From Chthoniobacteraceae bacterium (GTDB taxonomy: Bacteria > Verrucomicrobiota > Verrucomicrobiia > Chthoniobacterales > Chthoniobacteraceae), in assembly GCA_947449735.1 (NCBI GenBank), contig CANFTB010000001.1, positions 186,001 to 250,000 on the forward strand: DNA of 64,000 nucleotides, written 5' to 3'. How positions within the stretch are numbered: the stretch's first letter is position 1; every line of letters begins with the position of its first letter. The position numbers and the translations under genes are program-made. Shown piece after piece: positions 19,579-27,186 of the stretch. The notes under the pieces were generated by a model that did no database searches, had not been told where the DNA came from, and saw nothing but the letters and a program-made list of their open reading frames with translations.

Positions 19579-20985
19579 CTAGCGCGAATGACGCGCGGGT
19601 TCGGGCAGGTCGGCGTCATCCTCTTCAGGGAGCGGCTTGCCCTTGGTTTCATCCGCAAAGGGCAGTGTAAACAGGGCCACGAGGAAAATCGCGCACATCG
19701 TCATCGCCGCGTACCGCAGCGGAAGCGACGGGTCCACCTCCTTGTAGGAACCGAACACGTCCTGGGTGAGTTTGGCGGAGAAGAAACTGCCAGCGGCCGC
19801 CGCAAAACGGCCAAAGTTGTAGCAGAACGAGGTCCCCGTGCTCCGGAGCTTGCTTGGGAACAACTCGGGCAGATAGATCGCAAACCCCGCGAAAACGCTG
19901 AGCTGCGCCATGCCCATCAGCGGCATCATCCAGTAGGCGTCCATCGGGGAGTTCATCTTCCAGTACACGAGGAAGGTCACGATGAGCGCCGCGGAAAACC
20001 CTAGTCCGAAAGCAAGCTTGCGCCCCATTGCGGCGATGCGCGTAAACAGCATCATCCCGATCGCGGCCCCGAACATCTGCAGCAGGTAAGCCTTAGTGAT
20101 CGCCCCATCGATACTGGACTTCACCAGATCGGCGGCAACGTTCTTCTCAAAGTACGTCTTGAAAACCACCTTTTGCAGATCGACGGCGTACTCGCCAATC
20201 GCCCAAAGCCCCACCACCCCGGTCCCCGAAATGAGCGCTCCGATCAGGAGGCTCTTACGCCAGCGCTTCTGCGCCAGAAGACTGAAATACGGGCCAAAAA
20301 TACTGCCCTTGGGCAAGTCTCCCTGCTCCTTCAAGCGCAGCCAAGGCTCGGGTTCCTTGAGCTTGCTCCGGGTCAAAATGATCAGCAAGGCGGGCAGCGC
20401 CCCGATCAGAAACATCCAGCGCCAGCCGGTTCCTGCCACAAGCGTCCCGCTCTTCTCCAGAGCGTCAATGCCCATCTTGGCGAACCCGGCCACCACGTTT
20501 CCCACCGTCGAGAGAACCTGCAAAAGCCCGAGGGATTGGGCCCGTGCCTCCGGTGGCACCGTCTCGGCAATCAAGGCGACAGCCAGTCCGAACACCCCGC
20601 CCACCCCAAGCCCCGTGAGAAAACGGAACACGGTGAAATCCACACTGCTCTGGCTAAAATAACTGAGCCCCGTGAAGGCGGAGTAAATCAAGATTGTGAG
20701 AGTCAGCATACGGGCACGTCCGTACCGGTCGCCCAAGGCGCCGAAAATCATCCCGCCGACACCCCAGCCGATCAAAAAGCAGGCGGTCACCACCTTGCCG
20801 AACGCCTGCACCTGGGTGTCCGAAGGCGGCAACTGCATCAGACTCGAGAGCGCGGGGATGCGCGCCAGCGAGAAGAGCCGCTGGTCCAGACAGTCAAAAA
20901 ACCAGGCGGCCGAAGCGACCACCACCACAAACCAGTGGTAGGGGGTGAGGTGGCTCCACCAGGAGCGGGACGAGGATGATTGCAT
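19579..20985 (-). CDS. MFS transporter, probable sugar or sugar-derivative permease
   Basis: A 468-aa inner-membrane transporter with about 12 helices. MFS motif A is in GALGDRYGRARML, the helix-4 segment FRFLTGLGVGG is typical of the metabolite:H+ symporter/sugar porter group, and the central loop (SKLKEPEPWLRLKEQG) separates the two halves. The 3' end (residues 450-468) is acidic and cytoplasmic. Downstream of and co-directional with a ThuA protein (72-bp gap), so it is a plausible importer for the glycoside handled by that cluster; the substrate cannot be read from sequence. No Shine-Dalgarno before the ATG. Confidence 0.85.
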   Translation of the reverse strand: MQSSSSRSWWSHLTPYHWFVVVVASAAWFFDCLDQRLFSLARIPALSSLMQLPPSDTQVQAFGKVVTACFLIGWGVGGMIFGALGDRYGRARMLTLTILIYSAFTGLSYFSQSSVDFTVFRFLTGLGVGGVFGLAVALIAETVPPEARAQSLGLLQVLSTVGNVVAGFAKMGIDALEKSGTLVAGTGWRWMFLIGALPALLIILTRSKLKEPEPWLRLKEQGDLPKGSIFGPYFSLLAQKRWRKSLLIGALISGTGVVGLWAIGEYAVDLQKVVFKTYFEKNVAADLVKSSIDGAITKAYLLQMFGAAIGMMLFTRIAAMGRKLAFGLGFSAALIVTFLVYWKMNSPMDAYWMMPLMGMAQLSVFAGFAIYLPELFPSKLRSTGTSFCYNFGRFAAAAGSFFSAKLTQDVFGSYKEVDPSLPLRYAAMTMCAIFLVALFTLPFADETKGKPLPEEDDADLPEPARHSR

Positions 20986-21030
20986 GGGTTGGAGGGAGTT
21001 TGGGGTGATTGCTTTTGAAACTTAACGCTT

Positions 21031-21040
21031 AGTGTACACT
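21031..21040. promoter_or_regulatory. Perfect 10-bp palindrome upstream of the MFS gene
   Basis: AGTGTACACT lies 46-55 bp upstream of the MFS start, in the only gap between the ThuA stop and the transporter. It is an operator-like element, so the transporter may have its own regulated promoter. A single 10-mer palindrome is weak evidence. Confidence 0.3.
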
Positions 21041-21057
21041 CAAAACCGGCGGACCTG

Positions 21058-22113
21058 CTAGTTCGCCAGAGCTTCGCGCAGGGCTTCCTGCGGGTTGGCG
21101 CCCCTCTTGAACGGAGCGGAGGAACCGACCGGTTCCACATTGGTCTTCTCCGAGATGCTCGATTCGATCCCAGTGCACCAGTAGGCGGCGTTCACAAACA
21201 AGCGGCGGAACCCCTCGCTGTCCCAGTCTTTGTGACCCGACATCGCGCCGCCCATCGTCGTGGTGAACACACGCCCCTCCTTGCCCCCCGCCCCCTTGTA
21301 AGTGCGGGTCCACGCCACCGGCCTCATCGGATTGTTCTTTTCCACAATCTTGCCGGTTTTCGGATCCTCGGCGGGCCCCGCCGGCGCGTCCGAAAAGTCC
21401 ATGCTTGCCAAAACCTGCCCCAGAACCAAGGGCTCGCATCCCTCCAGCTGCGGCAAACGCACCTCGTACACATCCGTCGGCCCGAATATGTCCCCGTCCT
21501 TGATTCCCTTTAAAATCGGGTGCTTCGCAGCTCCTGGCGCCAACACTCCCCGGGTCGCCTGCTTTCCATGCCCTCCCCAGTGGGCGATCCAAGTCTCCCC
21601 GAGAATCTGGCGTCCAAACCCGCCCTCGAATTCAGCATCTTTGTTGTTCCAAGAATACTTGGCATAGGGGCTCGTGCTGTCCTTGGGATAGGCAAATCCG
21701 TGGGTCGCCGTGCGCAAACCGATCACCGGACGCCCTGAATCCAGATAGTCCACGACCTCCTTCATCTGCCCGTCCGCCAGCGCGCGGAACCGGGTGAACA
21801 CCACCATCAGGTCTGCCTTCCTCAACGCCTCCAGCCCGGGGATGTTCGCTTTCTCCGAGTGATTGATCACCCCCGTCTCGGGGTTTGTCGAAAAACAAAC
21901 CGTGGACCGAAACCCGTGCCGCTCGGCCAGAATCCGCGCCAGAAGCGGGATGCCCTCCTCAGAAAAATACTCATCGTCTCCGGCCAGCAGAACGACGTTC
22001 TTGCCCTTGCCCGGCCCTTCCTTCGGTTCAAACACGATCTGGGCAGAAAGCGAACATGCTGATGCCAGAGAAAGTGCGCCGGCCAGCGCCACGAAAATGC
22101 GTTGTTTTTTCAT
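21058..22113 (-). CDS. Secreted ThuA-like protein
   Basis: A 351-aa protein with signal peptide MKKQRIFVALAGALSLASACSLSA. ThuA fold (glutamine-amidotransferase-like class I) is indicated by VVLLAGDDEYFSEEG, DLMVVFTRFRALADGQM, GRPVIGLRTATHGF and the late GRVFTTTMGGAMS segment. ThuA proteins act in trehalose/sucrose and 3-keto-glycoside utilisation, some as isomerases of 3-keto sugars; the function here is inferred from family and from a divergent DUF1080 neighbour and the MFS transporter downstream. Exported, so it would act outside the cytoplasm. Confidence 0.83.
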   Translation of the reverse strand: MKKQRIFVALAGALSLASACSLSAQIVFEPKEGPGKGKNVVLLAGDDEYFSEEGIPLLARILAERHGFRSTVCFSTNPETGVINHSEKANIPGLEALRKADLMVVFTRFRALADGQMKEVVDYLDSGRPVIGLRTATHGFAYPKDSTSPYAKYSWNNKDAEFEGGFGRQILGETWIAHWGGHGKQATRGVLAPGAAKHPILKGIKDGDIFGPTDVYEVRLPQLEGCEPLVLGQVLASMDFSDAPAGPAEDPKTGKIVEKNNPMRPVAWTRTYKGAGGKEGRVFTTTMGGAMSGHKDWDSEGFRRLFVNAAYWCTGIESSISEKTNVEPVGSSAPFKRGANPQEALREALAN

Positions 22114-22190
22114 TGGTATGATTGGGGAACTCCCGAGAGAACCCGTTTACACACCATTCTAAAAGGCTGAATTTTCGCCCAAAGCCACTG

Positions 22191-22208
22191 GAGGCGATCC
22201 ATCGCCTC
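22191..22208. promoter_or_regulatory. 18-bp inverted repeat in divergent ThuA/DUF1080 promoter region
   Basis: GAGGCGATCCATCGCCTC has perfect 8-bp arms separated by only CC, too tight for an RNA hairpin loop, so a protein-binding operator is more likely than a terminator. It lies 78-95 bp from the ThuA start and 144-161 bp from the DUF1080 start. Confidence 0.45.
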
Positions 22209-22351
22209 AGTTTTGAACCGCATTCAACTGGCTCCCAGTCTAGTTGACGGCGGTCGACACTCACTGAAAAAGCCCCAAACGCACGAAAGTTCGCGCCCAT
22301 GGACGAGATGCAGGATTGCGCAAATGCCCGAGTGCGGTTAGCGGATTGCCT

Positions 22352-22972
22352 ATGACTCCCCCATCCAAACTCCGTTCCCATCTCGCCACAGCGACCCTTC
22401 TGCTCGCAGCAACCGCCCCCCTCCCGCTGGCTCTTCATCGCGCAGGGGCAGCAGAAACCGCCACCGAATGGCAGCCCGAGTCCGGCTTCATGTCCCTCTT
22501 TAACGGCAGGGACCTCAGCGGCTGGTCCTACCAGCCCGCAGAAATTTTCGACGGCAAGACCGAGGCCTCCGACAAACGCTACTCCGCCGCCTCCGGAATC
22601 CTCACCGTCCACCCGCAGTCCGAAGGGCCCAGGCTGAGGCAGCTTTGGACGGTTAAAACCTTTCCCAAAAACTTCCACCTGAAACTCGAGTTCCGCGCTT
22701 CCCCCAACGCCGACAGCGGTATTTTCCTTCGCAAACCCCAGCTCCAGTGCCGCGACTACTGGACGGCCGGACCCTACTACACCCTGGGCAAGTACAAGCC
22801 GCAGGACTGGAACATCGTCGAGGTGATCGTGAAGGACAACATCGCCCGCTGCACCTGCAACGGCGAAGTCCTCGAGGAAGCCCTGAAGCTGCCGGAAGAC
22901 GGCCCCATCGGTCTCGAGGCCGACCGCGGCACGATGGAATACCGCCGGATTCAAATCAAGCCGCTCGAGTAG
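22352..22972 (+). CDS. Secreted DUF1080 (3-keto-disaccharide hydrolase-like) protein
   Basis: A 206-aa protein; start at 22352 (MTPPSKLRSHLATATLLLAA) gives a signal peptide cleaved near AGAAET. DUF1080 landmarks: FMSLFNGRDLSGWSY (the canonical LFNGKDLSGW-type motif), LKLEFRASPNADSGIFLRKP, DWNIVEVIVKDN and the terminal EYRRIQIKPLE. The family contains hydrolases and lyases acting on 3-keto-glycosides. The glucosidase gene begins 16 bp downstream, and the ThuA gene is divergent, so this is probably the first gene of a two-gene glycoside-degrading operon. Confidence 0.86.
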   Translation: MTPPSKLRSHLATATLLLAATAPLPLALHRAGAAETATEWQPESGFMSLFNGRDLSGWSYQPAEIFDGKTEASDKRYSAASGILTVHPQSEGPRLRQLWTVKTFPKNFHLKLEFRASPNADSGIFLRKPQLQCRDYWTAGPYYTLGKYKPQDWNIVEVIVKDNIARCTCNGEVLEEALKLPEDGPIGLEADRGTMEYRRIQIKPLE

Positions 22973-22988
22973 CCCGGAGAATCCATCC

Positions 22989-25655
22989 GTGAACGCCCCT
23001 TCCCCGGAACAGAAACGGCTTCAAAGCGACGCCCAGCGCCGGGAGGACTGGCGCCGCTGGGGCCCCTACCTTTCCGAGCGCCAGTGGGGAACCGTTCGGG
23101 AGGACTACTCTGAAAGCGGAGATGCCTGGAACCATTTCCCCCACGAGCAGGCGCGCTCCCGCGCCTATCGTTGGGGGGAGGACGGTCTCCTCGGCATCAC
23201 CGACCGCCGTTGCAGACTCTGCTTCGGCCTCGCCCTGTGGAACGGAGAGGACGAAATACTCAAGGAGCGCCTCTTTGGCGTCACCAATCCCGAAGGAAAC
23301 CACGGTGAAGACGCCAAGGAGCAGTGGCATTATCTGGATTCCACCCCGACGCATTCCTACCTGCGCGGCCTCTACAAGTACCCCCAGCGCGCATTTCCCT
23401 ACGCGGAGTTACTCAAAAAAAACGCAGCCAGATCTAAGCAGGAGCCCGAGTTCGAGCTGCACCACACCGGAATCTTTGAGGATAACCTCTACTTCGACGT
23501 CTTTGCCGAGTACGCCAAGCAGGGCCCCGAGGACATCCTGATCCGGATTACCGTCGAGAACCGCGCACAGACCCCGGCGTCGGTCACGGTTCTGCCCAAA
23601 CTCTGGTTTCGAAACACCTGGAGCTGGGGAGACGCTCACGGCGCCACCAAAAACAGGCCCTCGCTCTCAAAACTCGACGCTCAAACCGTCCTTGCCGATC
23701 ACGACACGCTGGGCCGTTTTCTCCTAAGGGCGGAGTTTGAGAAACCGCTCATTTTTACAGAAAACGACACCAACCTCGAATCCCTCTATGGGGTGCCGAA
23801 CCCAAGGGGCCTGGCCAAAGACGGCTTCCACCGCGCCGTCATTTCAGGCGATTCATGCGCCGTCAGTCTCGATGCCGGAACAAAAGCCGCCTTCGTCCAC
23901 GACACACACATCCCCGCCGGGGGGAAGGCGGTCATCCGCCTGAGGCTCACAAGGCAGGAGGACGACCGGGGGGGCGAAGCGGCCTTCCTGAACTTCGATG
24001 ACACCGTGGATACCCGACGGGCCGAGGCGGATTCGTTTTACGACTCAGTCATTCCCCAGGGCCTCTCGGAGGACCAAAGGCTTGTCGCCCGTCAGGCCTA
24101 CGCGGGCCTCCTCTGGTCAAAACAGTTCTACCATTTCGTGGTACCTTCATGGGTGGCCGGCGATCCCGCGCAACCACCGCCTCCCCCCGGTCGTGGAGGG
24201 GTGCGCAACGGCGACTGGCGCCACTTCCACGCGAACGACGTCATATCGATGCCGGACAAGTGGGAGTACCCGTGGTTTGCCGCGTGGGACCTAGCGTTCC
24301 ACATGATTCCCATGGCGCACGTAGACCCCGCCTTCGCCAAGGGGCAGCTCGAGCTCCTGCTCAGGGAATGGTTCATGCACCCAAGCGGGCAGATTCCAGC
24401 CTACGAGTGGAACTTCAATGACGTAAATCCCCCCGTGCACGCCTGGGCCTGCTGGCGGGTCTACAAGATTGCATCCGACAAGCAGGAACGCGACGTCGAG
24501 TTTTTGGAGCGCTGCTTTCAAAAGCTCCTGCTGAACTTCACCTGGTGGGTGAACCGAAAAGACGTCCACGGAAAACACATTTTCGCCGGCGGCTTCCTCG
24601 GCCTGGACAACATCGGACTTTTCGACCGCTCCAAGCCCCTTCCCTGCGGGCATTCCCTTGCACAGGCCGACGGCACCGCCTGGATGGCCTTCTATTGCGG
24701 AGCCATGCTCTCGATGGCTCTCGAACTCGCCCAGACCAGGCCCGCCTACGAAAGCATCGCCTCAAAGTTCTTCGAACACTTCGTCCAGATCGTCGACGCC
24801 ATGAACGCCCTGGGCTCAGAGGGCCTCTGGGATGAAAGGGACGGATTCTACTACGACCAGCTCCTCGTCGAAAAACACGGCTCGGTTCCCCTGCGAACCC
24901 GTTCCATCGTCGGAATCATCCCCCTGCTCGCCGTCGAGGTGCTCGACCAGCGGGTCATCGACCGGCTGCCCGGCTTTAAGTCGAGGCTGGACTGGTTTTT
25001 GAAAACCCGGCCCGAACTCGGCCGCCATGTTTCCGAGGCCAAACCTCATCACCAGGGAGACGGCCGCCTCCTGCGTCTGCTGGCGGTACCGTCGCGTGAA
25101 CACCTAGAGAGGGTTCTCGTCCACGTTCTCGATGAAACGGAGTTTCTCTCCCCGTACGGAATTCGTTCGCTCTCCCAGACCCACGACAGGAATCCCTACG
25201 GCATCGAACTGAACGGCCACTTTCATTCGATCAGCTACGAACCCGGGGAGTCGCAGAGCGGTCTTTTCGGAGGCAACTCCAACTGGAGGGGGCCCGTCTG
25301 GTTTCCGATCAACTACCTGCTCCTCGAGGCGCTGGACCGGTATCACCATTTCTACGGAGACAGCCTCACCGTCGAGCTGCCCACCGGCTCAGGAAACCAG
25401 GTGACGCTCAAGGAGGTTTCGGCCGAACTGGCGCGCCGCCTTTGCGCCCTGTTCACGCTGGATAAAGACGGCAGGAGGCCGTTTTTCGGAGAGGAGCATC
25501 CGCACGCGAGGGATCCGCACTGGCGGGACAATCTGTTGTTTCACGAGTATTTTCACGCCGAACACGGCGAAGGCCTGGGGGCCAGCCACCAGACGGGTTG
25601 GACGGCCTTGGTGGCGCGCTGCATGCACATGTTGGCCAGGGATTTGGGGCTTTAA
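22989..25655 (+). CDS. GH63-like glucosidase (MGH1-like glycoside hydrolase)
   Basis: A large 888-aa protein starting with GTG, preceded by GGAGA about 9 nt upstream. No signal peptide, so cytoplasmic, unlike its secreted neighbours. N-terminal segment QWGTVREDYSESGDAWNHF, an (alpha/alpha)6-barrel core with YPWFAAWDLAFHMIPMAHVD, and GNSNWRGPVWFPINYLLLE are typical of bacterial GH63/mannosylglycerate-hydrolase-type glucosidases. The Asp in AAWDLAFH is a plausible catalytic acid, by family analogy. It likely hydrolyses an alpha-glucosidic linkage of an imported oligosaccharide. Follows the DUF1080 gene in the same operon. Confidence 0.85.
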   Translation: MNAPSPEQKRLQSDAQRREDWRRWGPYLSERQWGTVREDYSESGDAWNHFPHEQARSRAYRWGEDGLLGITDRRCRLCFGLALWNGEDEILKERLFGVTNPEGNHGEDAKEQWHYLDSTPTHSYLRGLYKYPQRAFPYAELLKKNAARSKQEPEFELHHTGIFEDNLYFDVFAEYAKQGPEDILIRITVENRAQTPASVTVLPKLWFRNTWSWGDAHGATKNRPSLSKLDAQTVLADHDTLGRFLLRAEFEKPLIFTENDTNLESLYGVPNPRGLAKDGFHRAVISGDSCAVSLDAGTKAAFVHDTHIPAGGKAVIRLRLTRQEDDRGGEAAFLNFDDTVDTRRAEADSFYDSVIPQGLSEDQRLVARQAYAGLLWSKQFYHFVVPSWVAGDPAQPPPPPGRGGVRNGDWRHFHANDVISMPDKWEYPWFAAWDLAFHMIPMAHVDPAFAKGQLELLLREWFMHPSGQIPAYEWNFNDVNPPVHAWACWRVYKIASDKQERDVEFLERCFQKLLLNFTWWVNRKDVHGKHIFAGGFLGLDNIGLFDRSKPLPCGHSLAQADGTAWMAFYCGAMLSMALELAQTRPAYESIASKFFEHFVQIVDAMNALGSEGLWDERDGFYYDQLLVEKHGSVPLRTRSIVGIIPLLAVEVLDQRVIDRLPGFKSRLDWFLKTRPELGRHVSEAKPHHQGDGRLLRLLAVPSREHLERVLVHVLDETEFLSPYGIRSLSQTHDRNPYGIELNGHFHSISYEPGESQSGLFGGNSNWRGPVWFPINYLLLEALDRYHHFYGDSLTVELPTGSGNQVTLKEVSAELARRLCALFTLDKDGRRPFFGEEHPHARDPHWRDNLLFHEYFHAEHGEGLGASHQTGWTALVARCMHMLARDLGL

Positions 25656-25824
25656 TTTGAGGCGAATATGCGCTTGAGTGGCAGTGGAGCCGGGAGGGCG
25701 GTATACGGTGCCGCAGCGGAAGCGGAGGCCATCATCGAAACCTCGGCGCCCTATCCGGACTCCCCTCTCATTTTCCGACTTTTTTAAGGCCCGCGTCCCT
25801 CGGTTTCCGTAGCGAAGGGAAACT

Positions 25825-26265
25825 ATGAGCACGCAAAACCTTGAAGTCCTCGATACCACCCTCCACAAGACCCACCAGTGGATTGACTCCATTTCGGTGG
25901 CGACGCATCTGGACCGGCACACCTCCTATCAGGCCCTGCGAGGCGTCCTGCAGGCGCTCCGGGACAGGCTCCCTCAGGACGAGGCAGCCCATTTTTCCGC
26001 TCAGCTTCCGCTCCTGATCCGGGGGATATTCTACGAGGGCTACCGCCCGTCCGCGGTGCCCGTGCCGCTTTCTCGACAGGAGTTTCTGGACCGGGTGGAT
26101 TCCAAGATTGTGGCCAACCGAAGCGTGGATGTTCTGGCGATCACCAGGCAGGTTCTTCGGGTGATGGACGAGTTGCTGAGCGAGGGCGAGATGGACAAGG
26201 TGGCGCTGGTGCTGCCGAAGGAGTTTCAGAACCTGTTTCCCCTCAAAGGAGCAGTGATCAGCTGA
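25825..26265 (+). CDS. DUF2267 domain protein
   Basis: A 146-aa cytoplasmic protein covering one DUF2267 domain: THQWIDSISVATHLD near the N-terminus, QALRGVLQALRDRLPQDEAAHFSAQLPLLIRG in the middle and the acidic-helical C-terminus. The function of this family is not established; it is often found with stress or membrane genes. GGGAAA precedes the ATG. It follows the glucosidase by 169 bp and has no evident functional link to it. Confidence 0.85.
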   Translation: MSTQNLEVLDTTLHKTHQWIDSISVATHLDRHTSYQALRGVLQALRDRLPQDEAAHFSAQLPLLIRGIFYEGYRPSAVPVPLSRQEFLDRVDSKIVANRSVDVLAITRQVLRVMDELLSEGEMDKVALVLPKEFQNLFPLKGAVIS

Positions 26266-26581
26266 AGGCGCCCCGGGGGCGGAAGCCGGTCGCGGCCGGC
26301 GGTGCGCACGCCGGCGCCGGAACTCTGTTTGGCGCCGGAACCTCAACGCGCGCGCCACGCCGCCCACGTGAGGCTCGATACGCGGGCACGCGCTGCGCGC
26401 CGTGCTGCCCACCGTAAAAAACAGCTGGCCTGCCCCTGAAAAAAGCCACCCCAACACCAAAACTCCTGAATGTCCCGCAGAAGCTGGCTCCGGAGGTTCC
26501 TTCGGGCGCGCTCTCCTGTCAGGGAGCACCGGCCCTCACCGGCCCTCACCGGCCCTCACCGGCCCTCACCGGCCCTCATCA
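26266..26581. other. Intergenic region with short repeats
   Basis: 316 bases between convergent genes with no credible gene. It holds an 11-bp direct repeat (GGCGCCGGAAC at 26313-26323 and 26331-26341) and, next to the DUF151 stop, five tandem 10-bp units. Very G+C-rich; no clear intrinsic terminator. Confidence 0.6.
26531..26580. repeat. Tandem repeat, five copies of a 10-bp unit
   Basis: GGCCCTCACC repeated four times exactly (26531-26570) and once as GGCCCTCATC (26571-26580), ending immediately at the stop codon of the minus-strand DUF151 gene. A preceding partial unit is visible (GCACC at 26526-26530). Copy number is likely variable. Confidence 0.95.
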
Positions 26582-27061
26582 TCAGCCCTGGTCCTCGTCT
26601 CCTCCAGCCTCCTCAGAGTGGTGGGGCGACTCCAGTTCGCGCAAGACATCCGAGCGGTCCTCCACCTCCTCCCAGACGTCTCCGGAAACATAGATTGGCG
26701 CCTTCTGCGCAATCGCGAGTGCAATGCAATCGCTCGGCCGGGCGTCCAACTCGATGATCTTGCGCTCAAAAAGCTCGTTCTGACAGCTCACGATCAACCG
26801 GGCGAAATACGTCTCGCTCTTGACGTCATTGATCACGACCCGCTCCACCTTGGCTCCCAAAGCCGTCATCAAATGCACCATGAGGTCGTGCGTCATCGGC
26901 CGCTCCCTGCTCACCCCCTTCATCAGGAGCGCCACCGTCATCCCCACAGCCTCGTCGACGTAAATCAAAAACACCTTTTGGTCGTTTCCCAAAAATATCG
27001 CCCGGCCGGTCTGCATGGGGATCACAGAACGCACCTCAACGGGAACCACGGACTTGCTCAT
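26582..27061 (-). CDS. DUF151/bifunctional nuclease family protein
   Basis: A 159-aa cytoplasmic protein. Family landmarks: VFLIYVDEAVGMTVALLMKG, RPMTHDLMVHLMTALGAKVE, VVINDVKSETYFARLIV and the signature ELDARPSDCIALAIAQKAPI, matching the bifunctional (DNase/RNase) nuclease family, whose members are known from plants and from Thermotoga. The C-terminus is a His/Glu-rich tail of about 20 residues. The stop abuts five tandem 10-bp repeats, so repeat-length change would extend or alter only the 3' UTR. Confidence 0.88.
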   Translation of the reverse strand: MSKSVVPVEVRSVIPMQTGRAIFLGNDQKVFLIYVDEAVGMTVALLMKGVSRERPMTHDLMVHLMTALGAKVERVVINDVKSETYFARLIVSCQNELFERKIIELDARPSDCIALAIAQKAPIYVSGDVWEEVEDRSDVLRELESPHHSEEAGGDEDQG

Positions 27062-27186
27062 GCAGATACCCTAGGTTCAAATCGCCGCGTTCTCAAGCGC
27101 GCTCCTCTGCGGCTAAACCCCATGAATACGCTGCAAACTCCCCGCGGAGCCCGTCCGCTGGGAGCCCACCCCGGAACTCCAATCGC

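Noticed and set aside
26531-26580. Short repeats as a CRISPR array
   Set aside because: Units are 10 bp and contiguous, without spacers; no cas genes.
27062-27090. GGTTCAAATC resembling a tRNA T-loop
   Set aside because: Flanking bases cannot form the T-stem or acceptor stem, and the upstream 60 nt belong to the start of the DUF151 gene.
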